Shown here one piece after another: positions 27,501-35,287 of a DNA stretch of 64,000 bases. Origin of the DNA: DASRWT01 sp963748485 (GTDB taxonomy: Bacteria > Methylomirabilota > Methylomirabilia > Rokubacteriales > CSP1-6); NCBI GenBank assembly GCA_963748485.1, contig CAVVJF010000012.1, forward strand, positions 124,001-188,000, read 5' to 3'. The position numbers were made by a program, and so were the translations under genes. Positions within the stretch are counted from its first letter, which is position 1, and the number at the start of each line of letters is the position of its first letter. The notes below the pieces were generated by a model. The model ran no database searches. It worked only from the letters and a program-made list of their open reading frames with translations, and was not told where the DNA came from.

Positions 27501-28094
27501 CAGCTCGGCGCCGAAGGCGCCGTAGGCGCGGCTGCGGGCCAGGCTGCCCGCGCTCTCGCGCGCGTGCCACACCATGGGCGCGATCAGGGTGAAGAGCGCG
27601 GCGCCGAGCAGCACGAGCGCGACGCGGAGGTCGAGCCACGCCACCGCGAGAAAGATCAGCGGCGGGGTGAGGAGGGCAACGAAGAGCTGCGGGAGGTACT
27701 GGCCGAAGTAGACCTCGAGCTGCTGGACCGCCTCCACGAGGGACAGGGTCACGTCGCCGGTGCGGCCCTGCGCAACATGCGCCGGCCCGAGCGCGACGAG
27801 ATGCCCGTAGAGGCGCTCGCGCAGCCGCGCCTGGACGCGAGCGGCCGTCTCGTGGGCGAGCATGGCGCGCCAGTACTCGAGCCAGCCGCGCGCGACGATG
27901 ACGGCGACGGTGACGATGACGGGGGAGGCGAGCTCGGCCGCCGTCGCCCCGCTGGCCACCCGGCCGAGCAGCCAGCCCAGCAGCGCGAGCCGCGCGATGC
28001 CCGCCGCCACCGCGAGGAGACCGATCACCACCGCGGCGGCGATGCGCGAGCGCACCCCGGCGGTGAGGACCCACAGCCGACGGTCGATGTACAT
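24507..28094 (-). CDS. fused CydDC-like ABC exporter (TMD-NBD-TMD-NBD)
   Basis: About 1195 residues forming a full exporter in one chain. The first half has six helices, Walker A GPSGAGKST near residue 370, signature LSGGQRQR near 471 and Walker B LVLDEA near 498. After an acidic, Pro/Ala-rich linker (about 560-600), the second half repeats this, with Walker A near 985 and LSGGQRQR near 1090. The order and sequence resemble the thiol-reductant exporter CydDC as a fused gene. No cytochrome bd genes are nearby, so another exported substrate is possible. The frame is open to 28124, but a -10-like TATACT at 28113-28108 lies between the two ATGs, favouring 28094. Confidence 0.85.
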   Translation of the reverse strand: MYIDRRLWVLTAGVRSRIAAAVVIGLLAVAAGIARLALLGWLLGRVASGATAAELASPVIVTVAVIVARGWLEYWRAMLAHETAARVQARLRERLYGHLVALGPAHVAQGRTGDVTLSLVEAVQQLEVYFGQYLPQLFVALLTPPLIFLAVAWLDLRVALVLLGAALFTLIAPMVWHARESAGSLARSRAYGAFGAELLDAIQGLGTLKAFGQSRAWGERLAGKSQALFESTMWVLGANTAARGITDVGLAMGAALALTWGAYRVTEGALGLPALLVILMLGVEVFRPLRELRALLHQGMHGRSAAEGVFALLAVRPEVPQVAPQAGEAARLAPTVTFESVVFRYPGARRAAHDDLSFAARGGERLGIVGPSGAGKSTIVKLLLRFHDPQSGRVLIGGHDLRTLAPDEIRRHIAVVSQDTYLFHGTVEENLRLGKPDATQAEMEAAARAANAHEFIRRLPQGYATRVGERAVRLSGGQRQRIAIARALLRDAPILVLDEALSSVDAESEALVQAALDRLMVGRTSLIVAHRLSSVIGADRILVLDAGRVVEEGPHAALLASGGVYARLMAGQLGNGAAAGVPGVANDVETAAPEDLVVGAAEPAERGDDLVPARGIGWPRALRVLLGLARGEAPRLTLAFVLGVARVAALIGVGVLGALIVAAVRRGEPFGGLVLALLVVAPLAGVLHWLESWIAHDAAYRLLHRMRMDLYWKLDALAPAYLVRRRSGDLVSVATQDVELVEYFFAHTVAPAFVAILVPLAVLITLGVHAGALALVLLPFLAVGLLSPVLGRGRIDRLGAAAREASGAMNAHAVDSVQGLGELLAFQAAPARGVAFTALARRYSDARLPLLRDLALQASLQEVATGVGGLAVIWTGAVLAASGRLDAGLLPLMTLLAMSAFVPIWEIAQVGRQLADSLGAARRLHAIHAEPVPVVDGPGATPLDGAATPAVELREVTFTYPGRMRPALDGVSLVVPEGSTAAIVGPSGAGKSTVAALLLRFWDPDRGHVCLGGHDARRHRLDDFRGRVALVAQDTYLFHLTLRDNVALARPDATSPEIDLAVGRAALSEFVAALPDGLDTVVGERGTRLSGGQRQRVAIARAFLKDAPVLILDEATSHLDVVNERAVHDALERLARDRTTVIIAHRLSTVSRADQIVVLDEGRVVEVGPHAALVARGGLYARLVSRQLAGAPAAG

Positions 28095-28107
28095 GGGGCC
28101 GCGGGTC

Positions 28108-28113
28108 AGTATA
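28108..28113 (-). promoter_or_regulatory. -10 element upstream of the fused ABC exporter
   Basis: TATACT on the minus strand, five of six matches, 13 bases before the ATG at 28094. A start near 28101 would leave a leader of about seven bases. No good -35 is visible at 16-18 bases, so support is limited. Confidence 0.35.
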
Positions 28114-28189
28114 CTGCAGCGCATGGCGACGATGCGGGAGGGGATGTCGGCACGTGCCTCATCCTCCGCGGCGACGCTGCCGCCGGGCG

Positions 28190-29227
28190 CTAGCCGGCGG
28201 TCGCCGATCTCGCGCCCAGCACGGCCTCCAGCCGCGCGGTCGCGCGGTCCCAGTCGAACCGGTCGCGGATGAACGCCTGGCCCGCGCTCGCCAGGCGCGC
28301 GCGCATCGCTGGGTCGCCGACGAGACGGGTGAGCGCGGCCGCGAGGGCTCCCACGTCACGGCGCGGCGCCACCAGCGCCGTCTCCCCGTCGCGGGCGTAG
28401 TCGCGGCAGCCGCCGTTGTCATAGGTCGCGAGCGCGGCGCCGCAGGCCATGGCCTCCATGGGCGGCATGCCAAGGCCCTCGTCCCACGACGGGCAGAGAT
28501 AGATGGGGCACCGCCCGTAGAGCCAGGCGAGCCGGTCTTGCGGGAGATCGGCGTGGAACTCGTCGTAGACGCTGGCCCCGCGCGGCGGCTTCATGCCGAA
28601 GCCCACCAGGCAGAGCTCGGGGTGCGCGGCGCGCACACGCGCCACCGCCTCGAGGCCGTCGGCGACGCCCTTCCACGCGTACTCGTGGTGCAGCATGAGG
28701 ATCCGAAGACGGCCGTCCACGGGCTCGGCGGGGACGGGATGGAAGAGGGCCGGATCCACCGGCGTGACGATCACCTCGGCGGCGGCGCCGAACTTCTCGC
28801 GCATGATGTCGGCGAGCCAGGTCGAGATGCAGATCTTCCGCAGCGGGAGGCGATAGGTCGCGTCCACTCGGGCGGGCTCGCCGTGATAGAGGCTTTCGTA
28901 GTGCTGCACGAGGTAGGCCTTGGCGCCGCAGCGGCCGGGCGCGGCCGCCACCGCCCCCGCCGTCTGCCAGGCCGTCGCCACGAGCGCGTCGCCGGCGGGC
29001 AGCCGCGCGGGATCCCAGGCGTGCACCCAGTGCACGCGGGCGCGCAGGCGCGGCATCCACTCGGGCGCGCCGGGTCGGCGGTTACGTCGCCACGCCCGCC
29101 AGCGGGAGCCCGCGGCGACGAGTATCGACACCTCGTGGCCGCGGCCGGCCAGCCGATCCGCGTAGGTGAGGATGGCGCGCACGCCTCCGGCGATGCGAAC
29201 GTGCGGCGCGAGAAAGGCGATGCGCAC
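28190..29227 (-). CDS. glycosyltransferase family 4-like protein
   Basis: A 345-residue GT-B fold glycosyltransferase. The N-terminal domain opens with RIAFLAPHVRIAGGVRAI. The C-terminal nucleotide-sugar domain carries the EGLGMPPMEAMACG motif near residue 250, the E-x7-E retaining signature. GTG at 29227 is chosen because the first Rossmann strand starts there. It begins seven bases after the TPP enzyme stop. The acceptor is unknown; an envelope glycan is a reasonable guess. Confidence 0.85.
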   Translation of the reverse strand: MRIAFLAPHVRIAGGVRAILTYADRLAGRGHEVSILVAAGSRWRAWRRNRRPGAPEWMPRLRARVHWVHAWDPARLPAGDALVATAWQTAGAVAAAPGRCGAKAYLVQHYESLYHGEPARVDATYRLPLRKICISTWLADIMREKFGAAAEVIVTPVDPALFHPVPAEPVDGRLRILMLHHEYAWKGVADGLEAVARVRAAHPELCLVGFGMKPPRGASVYDEFHADLPQDRLAWLYGRCPIYLCPSWDEGLGMPPMEAMACGAALATYDNGGCRDYARDGETALVAPRRDVGALAAALTRLVGDPAMRARLASAGQAFIRDRFDWDRATARLEAVLGARSATAG

Positions 29228-29234
29228 GCGGGCG

Positions 29235-30887
29235 CTAGATGGCCATGGACACTTGGCCCGTGCGCCGATAGGCCGCCGGGTCGAGCTCCACGTTGATGCA
29301 GTACACCTCGCCCGAGCCGAGGGCACGCTCGAGCGCGGGCCGGATCTGGCCGGGGTCGGTCACGTGTATCCCCTTGCCGCCCAGCGCCTCCACCATGCGG
29401 TCGTAGCGCGTGTAGGGCAGCGAGGTGCCGACGGCGCGCTCCGCGCCGAAGAAGGAGAGCTGCGGATTGCGGATCTGCCCCCAGCCACCGTCATTGCCGA
29501 CGATCACCGTCATGGGCAGCCGGAAGCGCACCGCCGTCTCCAGCTCCATGCCGTTCAGGCCGAAGGCGCCGTCCCCGGCGATGAGGAGCACGCGGTCGCC
29601 GGGCCGCAAGAGCTTGGCGGCAATGGCGAAGGACGGCCCGACGCCGAGGCAGCCGAAGGGGCCGGGATCCAGCCACTGCCCCGGCCGCTCGAGGGGTACG
29701 ATCTTGCTGGCGCAGCCCACCACGTCGCCGCCATCGCCCACCACGGTGGTGCCCGCGTCCATCACCGCCGCGATCTCGTGCGCCATGCGGCAGTGGCTGA
29801 TCGGCACCGCGTCGGACTGACGCTCGACGAGGAGCTTGGCCTGGGCGTCGGCTTCCTTCTTGCGAAGCGCCGCCAGCCACTCGGCGCCGCGCGCCGCGTG
29901 ACCGGTCGGCAGCGCCTCTCCCAGCTGTCGCAGCACCAGACCGATGTGGCCGGCGAGGCCCAGCGCGAGCGGCCGATTCCGTCCGAGCTCGACGGCGTCG
30001 CAATCCACCATGGCCACCTGCGCGTCCTCCGCGAACGAGGGCGGCCGGCCATACCCCAGGCGGAAGTCGAGCGGTGTGCCCAGCACCAGCACCATGTCCG
30101 CCTGGCCCAGCGCCATGCCGCGCGCCTGGCCGAAGGCGAGCGGATGCTCGCCGGGGAGACACCCGCGCCCGGCGCCATTCATGAACACCGGCATGCCCGC
30201 GCGCTCCGCGAAGGCCTGCAGATCCTTGGCGGCATCGTCCCAGTAGACGCCGCTGCCCGCCATCATCACCGGCCGCTTCGCGCACGCGAGCAGTTCGGCG
30301 AGGCGCGCGATGGCGTCCGGGTCGCCGGCCTGACGCTCGCGGTGAACGTACTGGGTGGGGATGGGCGCGAGGCGGTCCTCCACCATGGTCATGAGGAGAT
30401 CCACCGGGATCTCGACGAAGACGGGGCCGGGCCGGCCCGTCAGCGCGGTGCGGATGGCGGTGGTGAGCACCTCAGGGATCTGCCGCGTCTCCGCCACCGA
30501 CCAGGCGCCCTTGGTGATCGGCCGCAGGAGGCCGACCTGCTCGGTCTCCTGCAGCGCCCCCAGGCCGCGCAGGCCGAGCGGCGCCGCGCCCCCGATGAGG
30601 AGCACGGGACTGCGAGCCGAGAAGGCGTTCGCGATGCCCGTGACCGCGTCGGTGACGCCCGGGCCTGCCGTCACCACCGCCACGCCGATGCTGCGCGTGA
30701 GCCGGGCATAGGCGTCCGCCGCATGGGCGGCAGCCTGCTCGTGGCGCATGTCCACGACGGTGACGTTCTCGTTCAGGCAGCCGTCGTAGATCGGCAGGAT
30801 GTGCCCGCCGCAGAGCGTGAAGATGTGGCCAACGCCGGCCTGGGCCAGGGTGCGCGCGACCAGGTGGCCGCCGGTGAGATCCGCCAT
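29235..30887 (-). CDS. acetolactate synthase / 2-hydroxyacyl-CoA lyase-like TPP enzyme
   Basis: A 550-residue three-domain TPP enzyme. The PYR domain has the catalytic glutamate in MRHEQAAAHAADAYAR near residue 50 and TAGPGVTDAV near 73-82. A central domain follows, then the TPP domain with GDGAFGLNGMELET near 440 and its partner Asn near 465. Sequence style is closest to the acetolactate synthase and hydroxyacyl-CoA lyase group. No acetolactate synthase small subunit is adjacent, which argues against valine synthesis. Confidence 0.85.
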   Translation of the reverse strand: MADLTGGHLVARTLAQAGVGHIFTLCGGHILPIYDGCLNENVTVVDMRHEQAAAHAADAYARLTRSIGVAVVTAGPGVTDAVTGIANAFSARSPVLLIGGAAPLGLRGLGALQETEQVGLLRPITKGAWSVAETRQIPEVLTTAIRTALTGRPGPVFVEIPVDLLMTMVEDRLAPIPTQYVHRERQAGDPDAIARLAELLACAKRPVMMAGSGVYWDDAAKDLQAFAERAGMPVFMNGAGRGCLPGEHPLAFGQARGMALGQADMVLVLGTPLDFRLGYGRPPSFAEDAQVAMVDCDAVELGRNRPLALGLAGHIGLVLRQLGEALPTGHAARGAEWLAALRKKEADAQAKLLVERQSDAVPISHCRMAHEIAAVMDAGTTVVGDGGDVVGCASKIVPLERPGQWLDPGPFGCLGVGPSFAIAAKLLRPGDRVLLIAGDGAFGLNGMELETAVRFRLPMTVIVGNDGGWGQIRNPQLSFFGAERAVGTSLPYTRYDRMVEALGGKGIHVTDPGQIRPALERALGSGEVYCINVELDPAAYRRTGQVSMAI

Positions 30888-30907
30888 GACGCCGCCTCGC
30901 TCTCCGC

Positions 30908-31031
30908 CTAGCTGCCGGCGGGAATGGTCTTGAACGTGGCGATCATACCCTCGATGACGCGATCGTAGCCGGTCTCCGCCCGCGAGGCGAGGCCGACGCT
31001 CAAGCCGGCGACCAGAAGCGCGGCGGCGACA
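30908..31031 (-). other. possible tiny ORF or gene remnant between the VOC and TPP genes
   Basis: The 144-base gap between these genes is open in one frame for about 40 codons: a hydrophobic stretch (LLVAGLSVGLAS) followed by TGYDRVIEGMIATFKTIPAG and a stop at 30908. It lacks ATG or GTG at a sensible place; only a TTG is available. It could be a tiny secreted peptide, the tail of a lost gene, or chance. Confidence 0.2.
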
Positions 31032-31442
31032 TTAGTGCCGCGGCGGAACGTGGGCCACCTCGATCTTGAGCCGGTCGGGATCCTCGAAGAAGACGGCGTA
31101 GTAGCCCGGCGTGTACTCGGGAAAGTCACGCGGCGGACCGTACAGGGTGGGGATCCCGCGGACCTCTAGAAACTCGTGGCAGAAGCGGTCCACATCTCCA
31201 CGTTGCTCGACGCGAAACGCCACGTGGTTGAGCCCGGGACGCTTGCGGTGGAATCCCGCGCCGGCATGCGCCCCATCCGTCGCCATGATCCAGAGATCGG
31301 TGGTCCCGTTGGAGAAGCCCGCGATGTCGCGCTCCTCCAGCACGGTCCGGTACTCCAGATAGTCGAGCAGCGCCTTCCAGAACGGCAGCGACACCGCGGC
31401 ATCGCGCACGTTCACCTGGATGTGGTAGACGCGCGCCTTCAC
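31032..31442 (-). CDS. VOC (glyoxalase/bleomycin-resistance) family protein
   Basis: A 136-residue vicinal-oxygen-chelate protein with the paired beta-alpha-beta pattern: YHIQVNVRD at 6-14, a metal-site candidate His in LNHVAFRVE near 71-79 and FFEDPDRLKIEV near 118-129. Its GTG start (31442) overlaps the stop of a 14-codon ORF that has a perfect ribosome site, so it is probably translated by coupling. Function could be dioxygenase, lyase or epimerase. Confidence 0.82.
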   Translation of the reverse strand: MKARVYHIQVNVRDAAVSLPFWKALLDYLEYRTVLEERDIAGFSNGTTDLWIMATDGAHAGAGFHRKRPGLNHVAFRVEQRGDVDRFCHEFLEVRGIPTLYGPPRDFPEYTPGYYAVFFEDPDRLKIEVAHVPPRH

Positions 31443-31483
31443 GGCGCCAGCTGCGCGCGCCGGAGCGCCTCGACGATTCTCAC
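31439..31483 (-). CDS. 14-codon ORF with a perfect ribosome site, coupled to the VOC gene
   Basis: GTG at 31483 stands five bases after AGGAGGG (31495-31489) and opens a frame of 14 codons (reads MRIVEALRRAQLAP). Its TGA (31441-31439) overlaps the GTG start of the VOC gene. The ribosome site itself overlaps the stop of the upstream reductase gene. Either this is a coupling mini-ORF or the VOC protein has a longer N-terminus broken by one base. Confidence 0.4.
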   Translation of the reverse strand: MRIVEALRRAQLAP

Positions 31484-31493
31484 GCGATCCCTC

Positions 31494-32200
31494 CTACCAG
31501 AACTTCTCCCACTTCACGCTCTTCCGGTCCATGCCCTTGGCCACCAGCGCCCGGCGCACCTGCTTGATGGTGCCTTCGCCGCCGCAGACATAGACCACCG
31601 TGCGGTCGACGCTGTGCACCAGCCGCTCCACCGCCTCGTGGCACTCCCCCTTCTCGCCGCGCCAGCCGAGCGGCGGCTCTCGCAGCACCGGCAGATAGGA
31701 GAAGCCCTTGTGGTCGCGGGCGAGGGCGCGGAAGTCCGCCTCGTAGAGCAGCCAGGCGGGATTGCGCGCCCACTGGATGAGGGCGCTCGGCCGGTCGAAG
31801 CCGCTGCCGTACAGGTCGAAGAGAATGGAGCGGATGGGGACGACGCCGATCTCCTCCGCCACGAATACCGGCCGGCGGGCGTCCGCGCGATCCATCACGA
31901 AGCCGCCCGTCGGCCCCTTGAACTGGACGGCGTCGCCCGCCTTGAGCCCGCGGATCCACTGCGAGCCGAGCCCCCCGGCGCGACGTCGACGGACAGCGTG
32001 ACGATGTCACCCGCGCCCGGGGGCGAGGCCATGCTGTAGGCGCGCACCACCTTGGGGCCGAAGGGCACCGACACCCATTGCCCGGCCGCGAACGCCAGGG
32101 CGGGCGGCTCCACCATGCGGAGATCGACCTCGATCACGTCGGGATTGAGACTGCGGACCGCGGTGACCGCCGCCCGGCACTCCCGCGGCCGCGGCGCCAC
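31494..32200 (-). CDS. ferredoxin-NADP reductase-type flavin oxidoreductase, one frameshift
   Basis: About 235 residues when one base is restored. The first part (32200 to about 31976) holds the FAD domain with RAYSMASPPG, the flavin-binding RxYS motif. The second (to 31494) holds the NAD(P) domain, with VFVAEEIGVVPIRSIL near residue 115 and the C-terminal KWEKFW. The break is in a run of six C (plus strand, near 31972), where a seventh would restore GGLGSQWIRG. This looks like a homopolymer error. No 2Fe-2S domain is fused, so it likely reduces a separate partner. GTG 32200 is the start, three bases after the LLM gene stop. Confidence 0.72.
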
Positions 32201-32203
32201 GGG

Positions 32204-33130
32204 CTACCGGCCGCGGAAGCGCGGCATGATGTCGGCGGCGATCATCTCGAGCTGCTCGCGCTCGTCGGCGGGGTCGCAGATGGCGTTCATGAGGAAGTAG
32301 TTACAGCCACCCGCGATGAAGCGGTCGATGGACTCCGCACACTGCGCGGCGGGCCCGATGATCCCGTATTTCCGCGCGAGGGGCCCGAAGTCCTGCGCAT
32401 AGCGCCGGCTCAGCCGCTCCACCCACGCGCGCTCCGCCGTCTCGTAGTCGCGTCCCACCGTGATGAACGCCAGGTGCGCGGCCACGAAGCTTCCCATGGG
32501 GCGCCGGCTCGCGGCGGCGGCGGCGTGTATCTTCTCCAGGCTCGCCTTGTACCGCTCGGGCTGGACGACGTAGGACACCCAGCCGTCGCCCTGACGCCCG
32601 GCGCGCGCGAGGGCCGCGTCCGAGCGCCCGCCGATCCAGATCGGCGGCCCGCCCGCCTGCACGGGCTTGGGATCGAGGCTCATCCCCTCGAAGGCGGTAA
32701 AGCGGCCCTTGAAGGTGGCGGGCGTATCGCGCCAGAGCGTCCGCACCGCCTCGATGCCCTCGGTGACGCGGGCGCCCCGCTCGCGGTGGGGGATCCCGCA
32801 CGCCTCGAACTCCTTCGGGTTCTCGCCGCCCACGCCCACGCCGAACACGAGCCGGCCACCCGACAGCGCGTCCAGCGTCGAGGTGATCTTGGCGGCGACG
32901 GTGGCCTGGCGGAGGGCGAGGAGATAGACGGCGGTGCCGAGGCGCACGCGCCGGGTCACGCTAGCATACGAGGCGAGGAGCGTGAGCGACTCGTAGAGCG
33001 GCGTGTGGAACGAGACGTGGTCGCCCGTCCACAGGGAATCGTAGCCGAGCGCCTCCACGCGCTGCGCCAGCGCCCACTGCGTCTCAGGCTGATGCAGCGA
33101 CAGAAACGCGCCGAAACCGATCCCGGGCAT
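32204..33130 (-). CDS. LLM-class flavin/F420-dependent oxidoreductase
   Basis: A 308-residue luciferase-like protein: ALGYDSLWTGDHV near residues 27-39, RVRLGTAVYLLALRQ near 61-75 and GRLVFGVGVGGENPKEFEA near 91-109. It is only distantly similar to the LLM protein at 20482. It sits two bases after the aldolase/dehydrogenase fusion gene and before the flavin reductase, so the reductase may supply reduced flavin, if FMN rather than F420 is used. Confidence 0.87.
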   Translation of the reverse strand: MPGIGFGAFLSLHQPETQWALAQRVEALGYDSLWTGDHVSFHTPLYESLTLLASYASVTRRVRLGTAVYLLALRQATVAAKITSTLDALSGGRLVFGVGVGGENPKEFEACGIPHRERGARVTEGIEAVRTLWRDTPATFKGRFTAFEGMSLDPKPVQAGGPPIWIGGRSDAALARAGRQGDGWVSYVVQPERYKASLEKIHAAAAASRRPMGSFVAAHLAFITVGRDYETAERAWVERLSRRYAQDFGPLARKYGIIGPAAQCAESIDRFIAGGCNYFLMNAICDPADEREQLEMIAADIMPRFRGR

Positions 33131-33132
33131 GG

Positions 33133-35193
33133 TTAACGCGGGAAGGCGTCCTTCACGCCGCCGTCCACGGTCAAACTACACCCGGTGGTCTTCGCCGATC
33201 GGTCCGAGGCTAGGAAGAGCACCGCCTCCGCCACGTCCTCGGGGAGAATCGGCCGCGCGAGGATATTGCGCTTGCGGTAGAAATCCTCGAGGTCGTCCAC
33301 GCTGATCCCCTGCGCGCGCGCCCGCTCGCGGCGCACGTCCTCCGACCAGAGCTTGGAGTCGCGGAACACGGCGTCGGGGTTCACGATGTTCGAGCGGATG
33401 CCGTGTGGCCCGCCCTCGAGCGCCAGGACCTTCGCCAGCTGCGCCTCGGCGGCCTTGGCGGCGGAGTAGGCGGAGAAGTCCTTGCCCGGCGACATCACGT
33501 TCTTGGTGGCGACGAAGACAAAGGCGCCCCCCAGCCGCTGCGCCCGGAACACGCGCATGGCCTCGCGCGCGACGAGGAAGTGGCCGGTGCTGTTCACCGC
33601 GAAGGAGCGCTCCCAGTCCGCCAGCGCCATCCCCTCCACCGGCGCGGAGTGGGCGATGCCCGCGTTCGAGACCACGATGTCGAGGCCGCCATAGGCGAGC
33701 ACGGTCTCCTCGAAGGCCCGCCGCACCGAGGCCTCGCTGGTGACGTCGAGACCGAGCCCGATCGCGCGGCCCGCGCCGTACGCGGCCAGCACCTCGTCGG
33801 CCACCTTGCCGGCGCCCGCGCCGTCCACGTCGGTGACCGCGACGTGGGCGCCCTCGGCGGCCAGGCGCAGCGCCGCCGCGCGGCCGATGCCGCTCGCGCC
33901 GCCCGTGACCAGCGCGATCCGTCGCGCCAGCTCCTTCTCGGGCGGCGCCTGCTGCAGCTTGTAGAGCTCCAGGGGCCAGTACTCCACGTCGAACGCCTCG
34001 CGGGCGGACAGCGAGACGTAGGGGCCGAAGCCGGTCGCGGCGTCCAGCACCGACACGGTGTGATGGTAGATGTCGCTGACGATCCCGGCGGTGCGCCGGT
34101 CCTTCCCGATCGTGAACATGCCGAGGCCGGCGACGACGACGACGCGCGGATAGGCATCGAGGAGCGTCGCGCCCTCGCGATTGTGCGCCTCGAAGTAGGC
34201 CGTGTAGTCACGGGCGAAGCGCGCCACGCCGGCGTCGAGCGCCGCTTTCACCGCCGCCGGGTCGCCGGGTCGATCCACGGGAACGAAGCACGGGAGGCGC
34301 TTGGTGTAGATCGTGTGGTCCGGCGTGGCCGGGCCGATCTCGCACAGGGCCGCCGCCTCGCGCGAGGCGGCGAACTCGAGGATATCGGGCGCGTCGTCGA
34401 ACTCAAGGATCTGCCGCTTCTCGCCGCCCACCAGCCCGCGCAGGTGCGGCGCCACCGCGAGGGTCACGCGGCGACGCTCGTCCGCGGCGGGCGGGCTGAG
34501 CGCGACCCCGCCGAACCGCGTCCGCCCCCTCGCGCGATGCGCGATCGCTTCTTCTGCCCTGTTGATCAACGCGATGGTGGCGAAGTAGGCGTCCTTGACG
34601 GTGTCGCCCCAGCAGATGGTGCCGTGCTTCTGCAGCAGCATGGCGCGCAGGCCGGGCCTGGCGGCGAGTGTATCCGCTACGTCCTTCGAGATGCGGAAGC
34701 CCGGCCGCCGATAGGGCAGTGCCACCACCTCGTCGCCGTAGATCTCGCGGAGCACGGCGTCCGCATTCGCGTTGTTGGTCAGGGAGACGATGGCGTCGGC
34801 GTGGGTGTGGATCACCGCGGGTGCGGGGAGAAAGCCGTGCAGCAAGGTCTCGATGGACGGCCGCGCGCCGCCGGGATCCTGGAGGGCGAAGCGGAGATAG
34901 TCCACCATCTCGGCGTCGCCCATGTCCTCGCGCGGGAGGAGTGCGTCGATGTCGTCCATCCGGACGCCGGGAAAGTCCTTCTTCTGGATGCTCTTGAGGT
35001 CGGAGCCCGAGCCCTTCACGCGCAGCACGCGGCACTCGCGGCCGCGATGATCGCGCTCGGTCTGCTTGATCGAGGTATTGCCCCCGCCCCAGACAACGAG
35101 CGAGGACTCGGCGCCGATCAGGCGCGAGGCGTAGACGAGGAGATCGAGGCCCCCGAGCGAGGCCGCCGTCGCGTCATCCCAGCGGGAGTTCAT
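33133..35193 (-). CDS. bifunctional class II aldolase / short-chain dehydrogenase
   Basis: A 686-residue fusion. Residues 1 to about 400 are a class II aldolase/adducin domain with zinc-ligand HTHAD near 153 and the GGGNTS phosphate loop near 37-42. Residues about 425-686 are a short-chain dehydrogenase with TGGASGIG near 432 and the catalytic YSAAK near 580. This architecture matches RhaD-type rhamnulose-phosphate aldolase/lactaldehyde dehydrogenase, which splits a sugar phosphate and oxidises the lactaldehyde. No rhamnose isomerase is nearby, so the sugar is unproven. ATG 35193 fits a promoter whose -10 ends eight bases upstream. Confidence 0.88.
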   Translation of the reverse strand: MNSRWDDATAASLGGLDLLVYASRLIGAESSLVVWGGGNTSIKQTERDHRGRECRVLRVKGSGSDLKSIQKKDFPGVRMDDIDALLPREDMGDAEMVDYLRFALQDPGGARPSIETLLHGFLPAPAVIHTHADAIVSLTNNANADAVLREIYGDEVVALPYRRPGFRISKDVADTLAARPGLRAMLLQKHGTICWGDTVKDAYFATIALINRAEEAIAHRARGRTRFGGVALSPPAADERRRVTLAVAPHLRGLVGGEKRQILEFDDAPDILEFAASREAAALCEIGPATPDHTIYTKRLPCFVPVDRPGDPAAVKAALDAGVARFARDYTAYFEAHNREGATLLDAYPRVVVVAGLGMFTIGKDRRTAGIVSDIYHHTVSVLDAATGFGPYVSLSAREAFDVEYWPLELYKLQQAPPEKELARRIALVTGGASGIGRAAALRLAAEGAHVAVTDVDGAGAGKVADEVLAAYGAGRAIGLGLDVTSEASVRRAFEETVLAYGGLDIVVSNAGIAHSAPVEGMALADWERSFAVNSTGHFLVAREAMRVFRAQRLGGAFVFVATKNVMSPGKDFSAYSAAKAAEAQLAKVLALEGGPHGIRSNIVNPDAVFRDSKLWSEDVRRERARAQGISVDDLEDFYRKRNILARPILPEDVAEAVLFLASDRSAKTTGCSLTVDGGVKDAFPR

Positions 35194-35201
35194 GCCGTCC
35201 A

Positions 35202-35230
35202 ACCATACCCGAATCGGACAATTCCGTAAA
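35202..35230 (-). promoter_or_regulatory. promoter of the aldolase/dehydrogenase gene, nearly leaderless
   Basis: On the minus strand TTTACG (35230-35225), 17 bases, then TATGGT (35207-35202). Four of six matches in each box. Transcription would start about two bases before the ATG at 35193. Confidence 0.5.
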
Positions 35231-35242
35231 GACGACGCGGCG

Positions 35243-35271
35243 TTGACAGGCGCGTGGACCACCCCTATCCT
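35243..35271 (+). promoter_or_regulatory. sigma-70 promoter of the SUMF1-like gene
   Basis: A perfect TTGACA (35243-35248), a 17-base spacer and TATCCT (35266-35271). The start would be near 35278, ten bases before the GTG at 35288. It lies downstream of the upstream-most ATG (35192) of the reading frame and so argues against that start. It is divergent from the aldolase promoter. Confidence 0.7.
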
Positions 35272-35287
35272 GACGGCGCGCGCTGCC

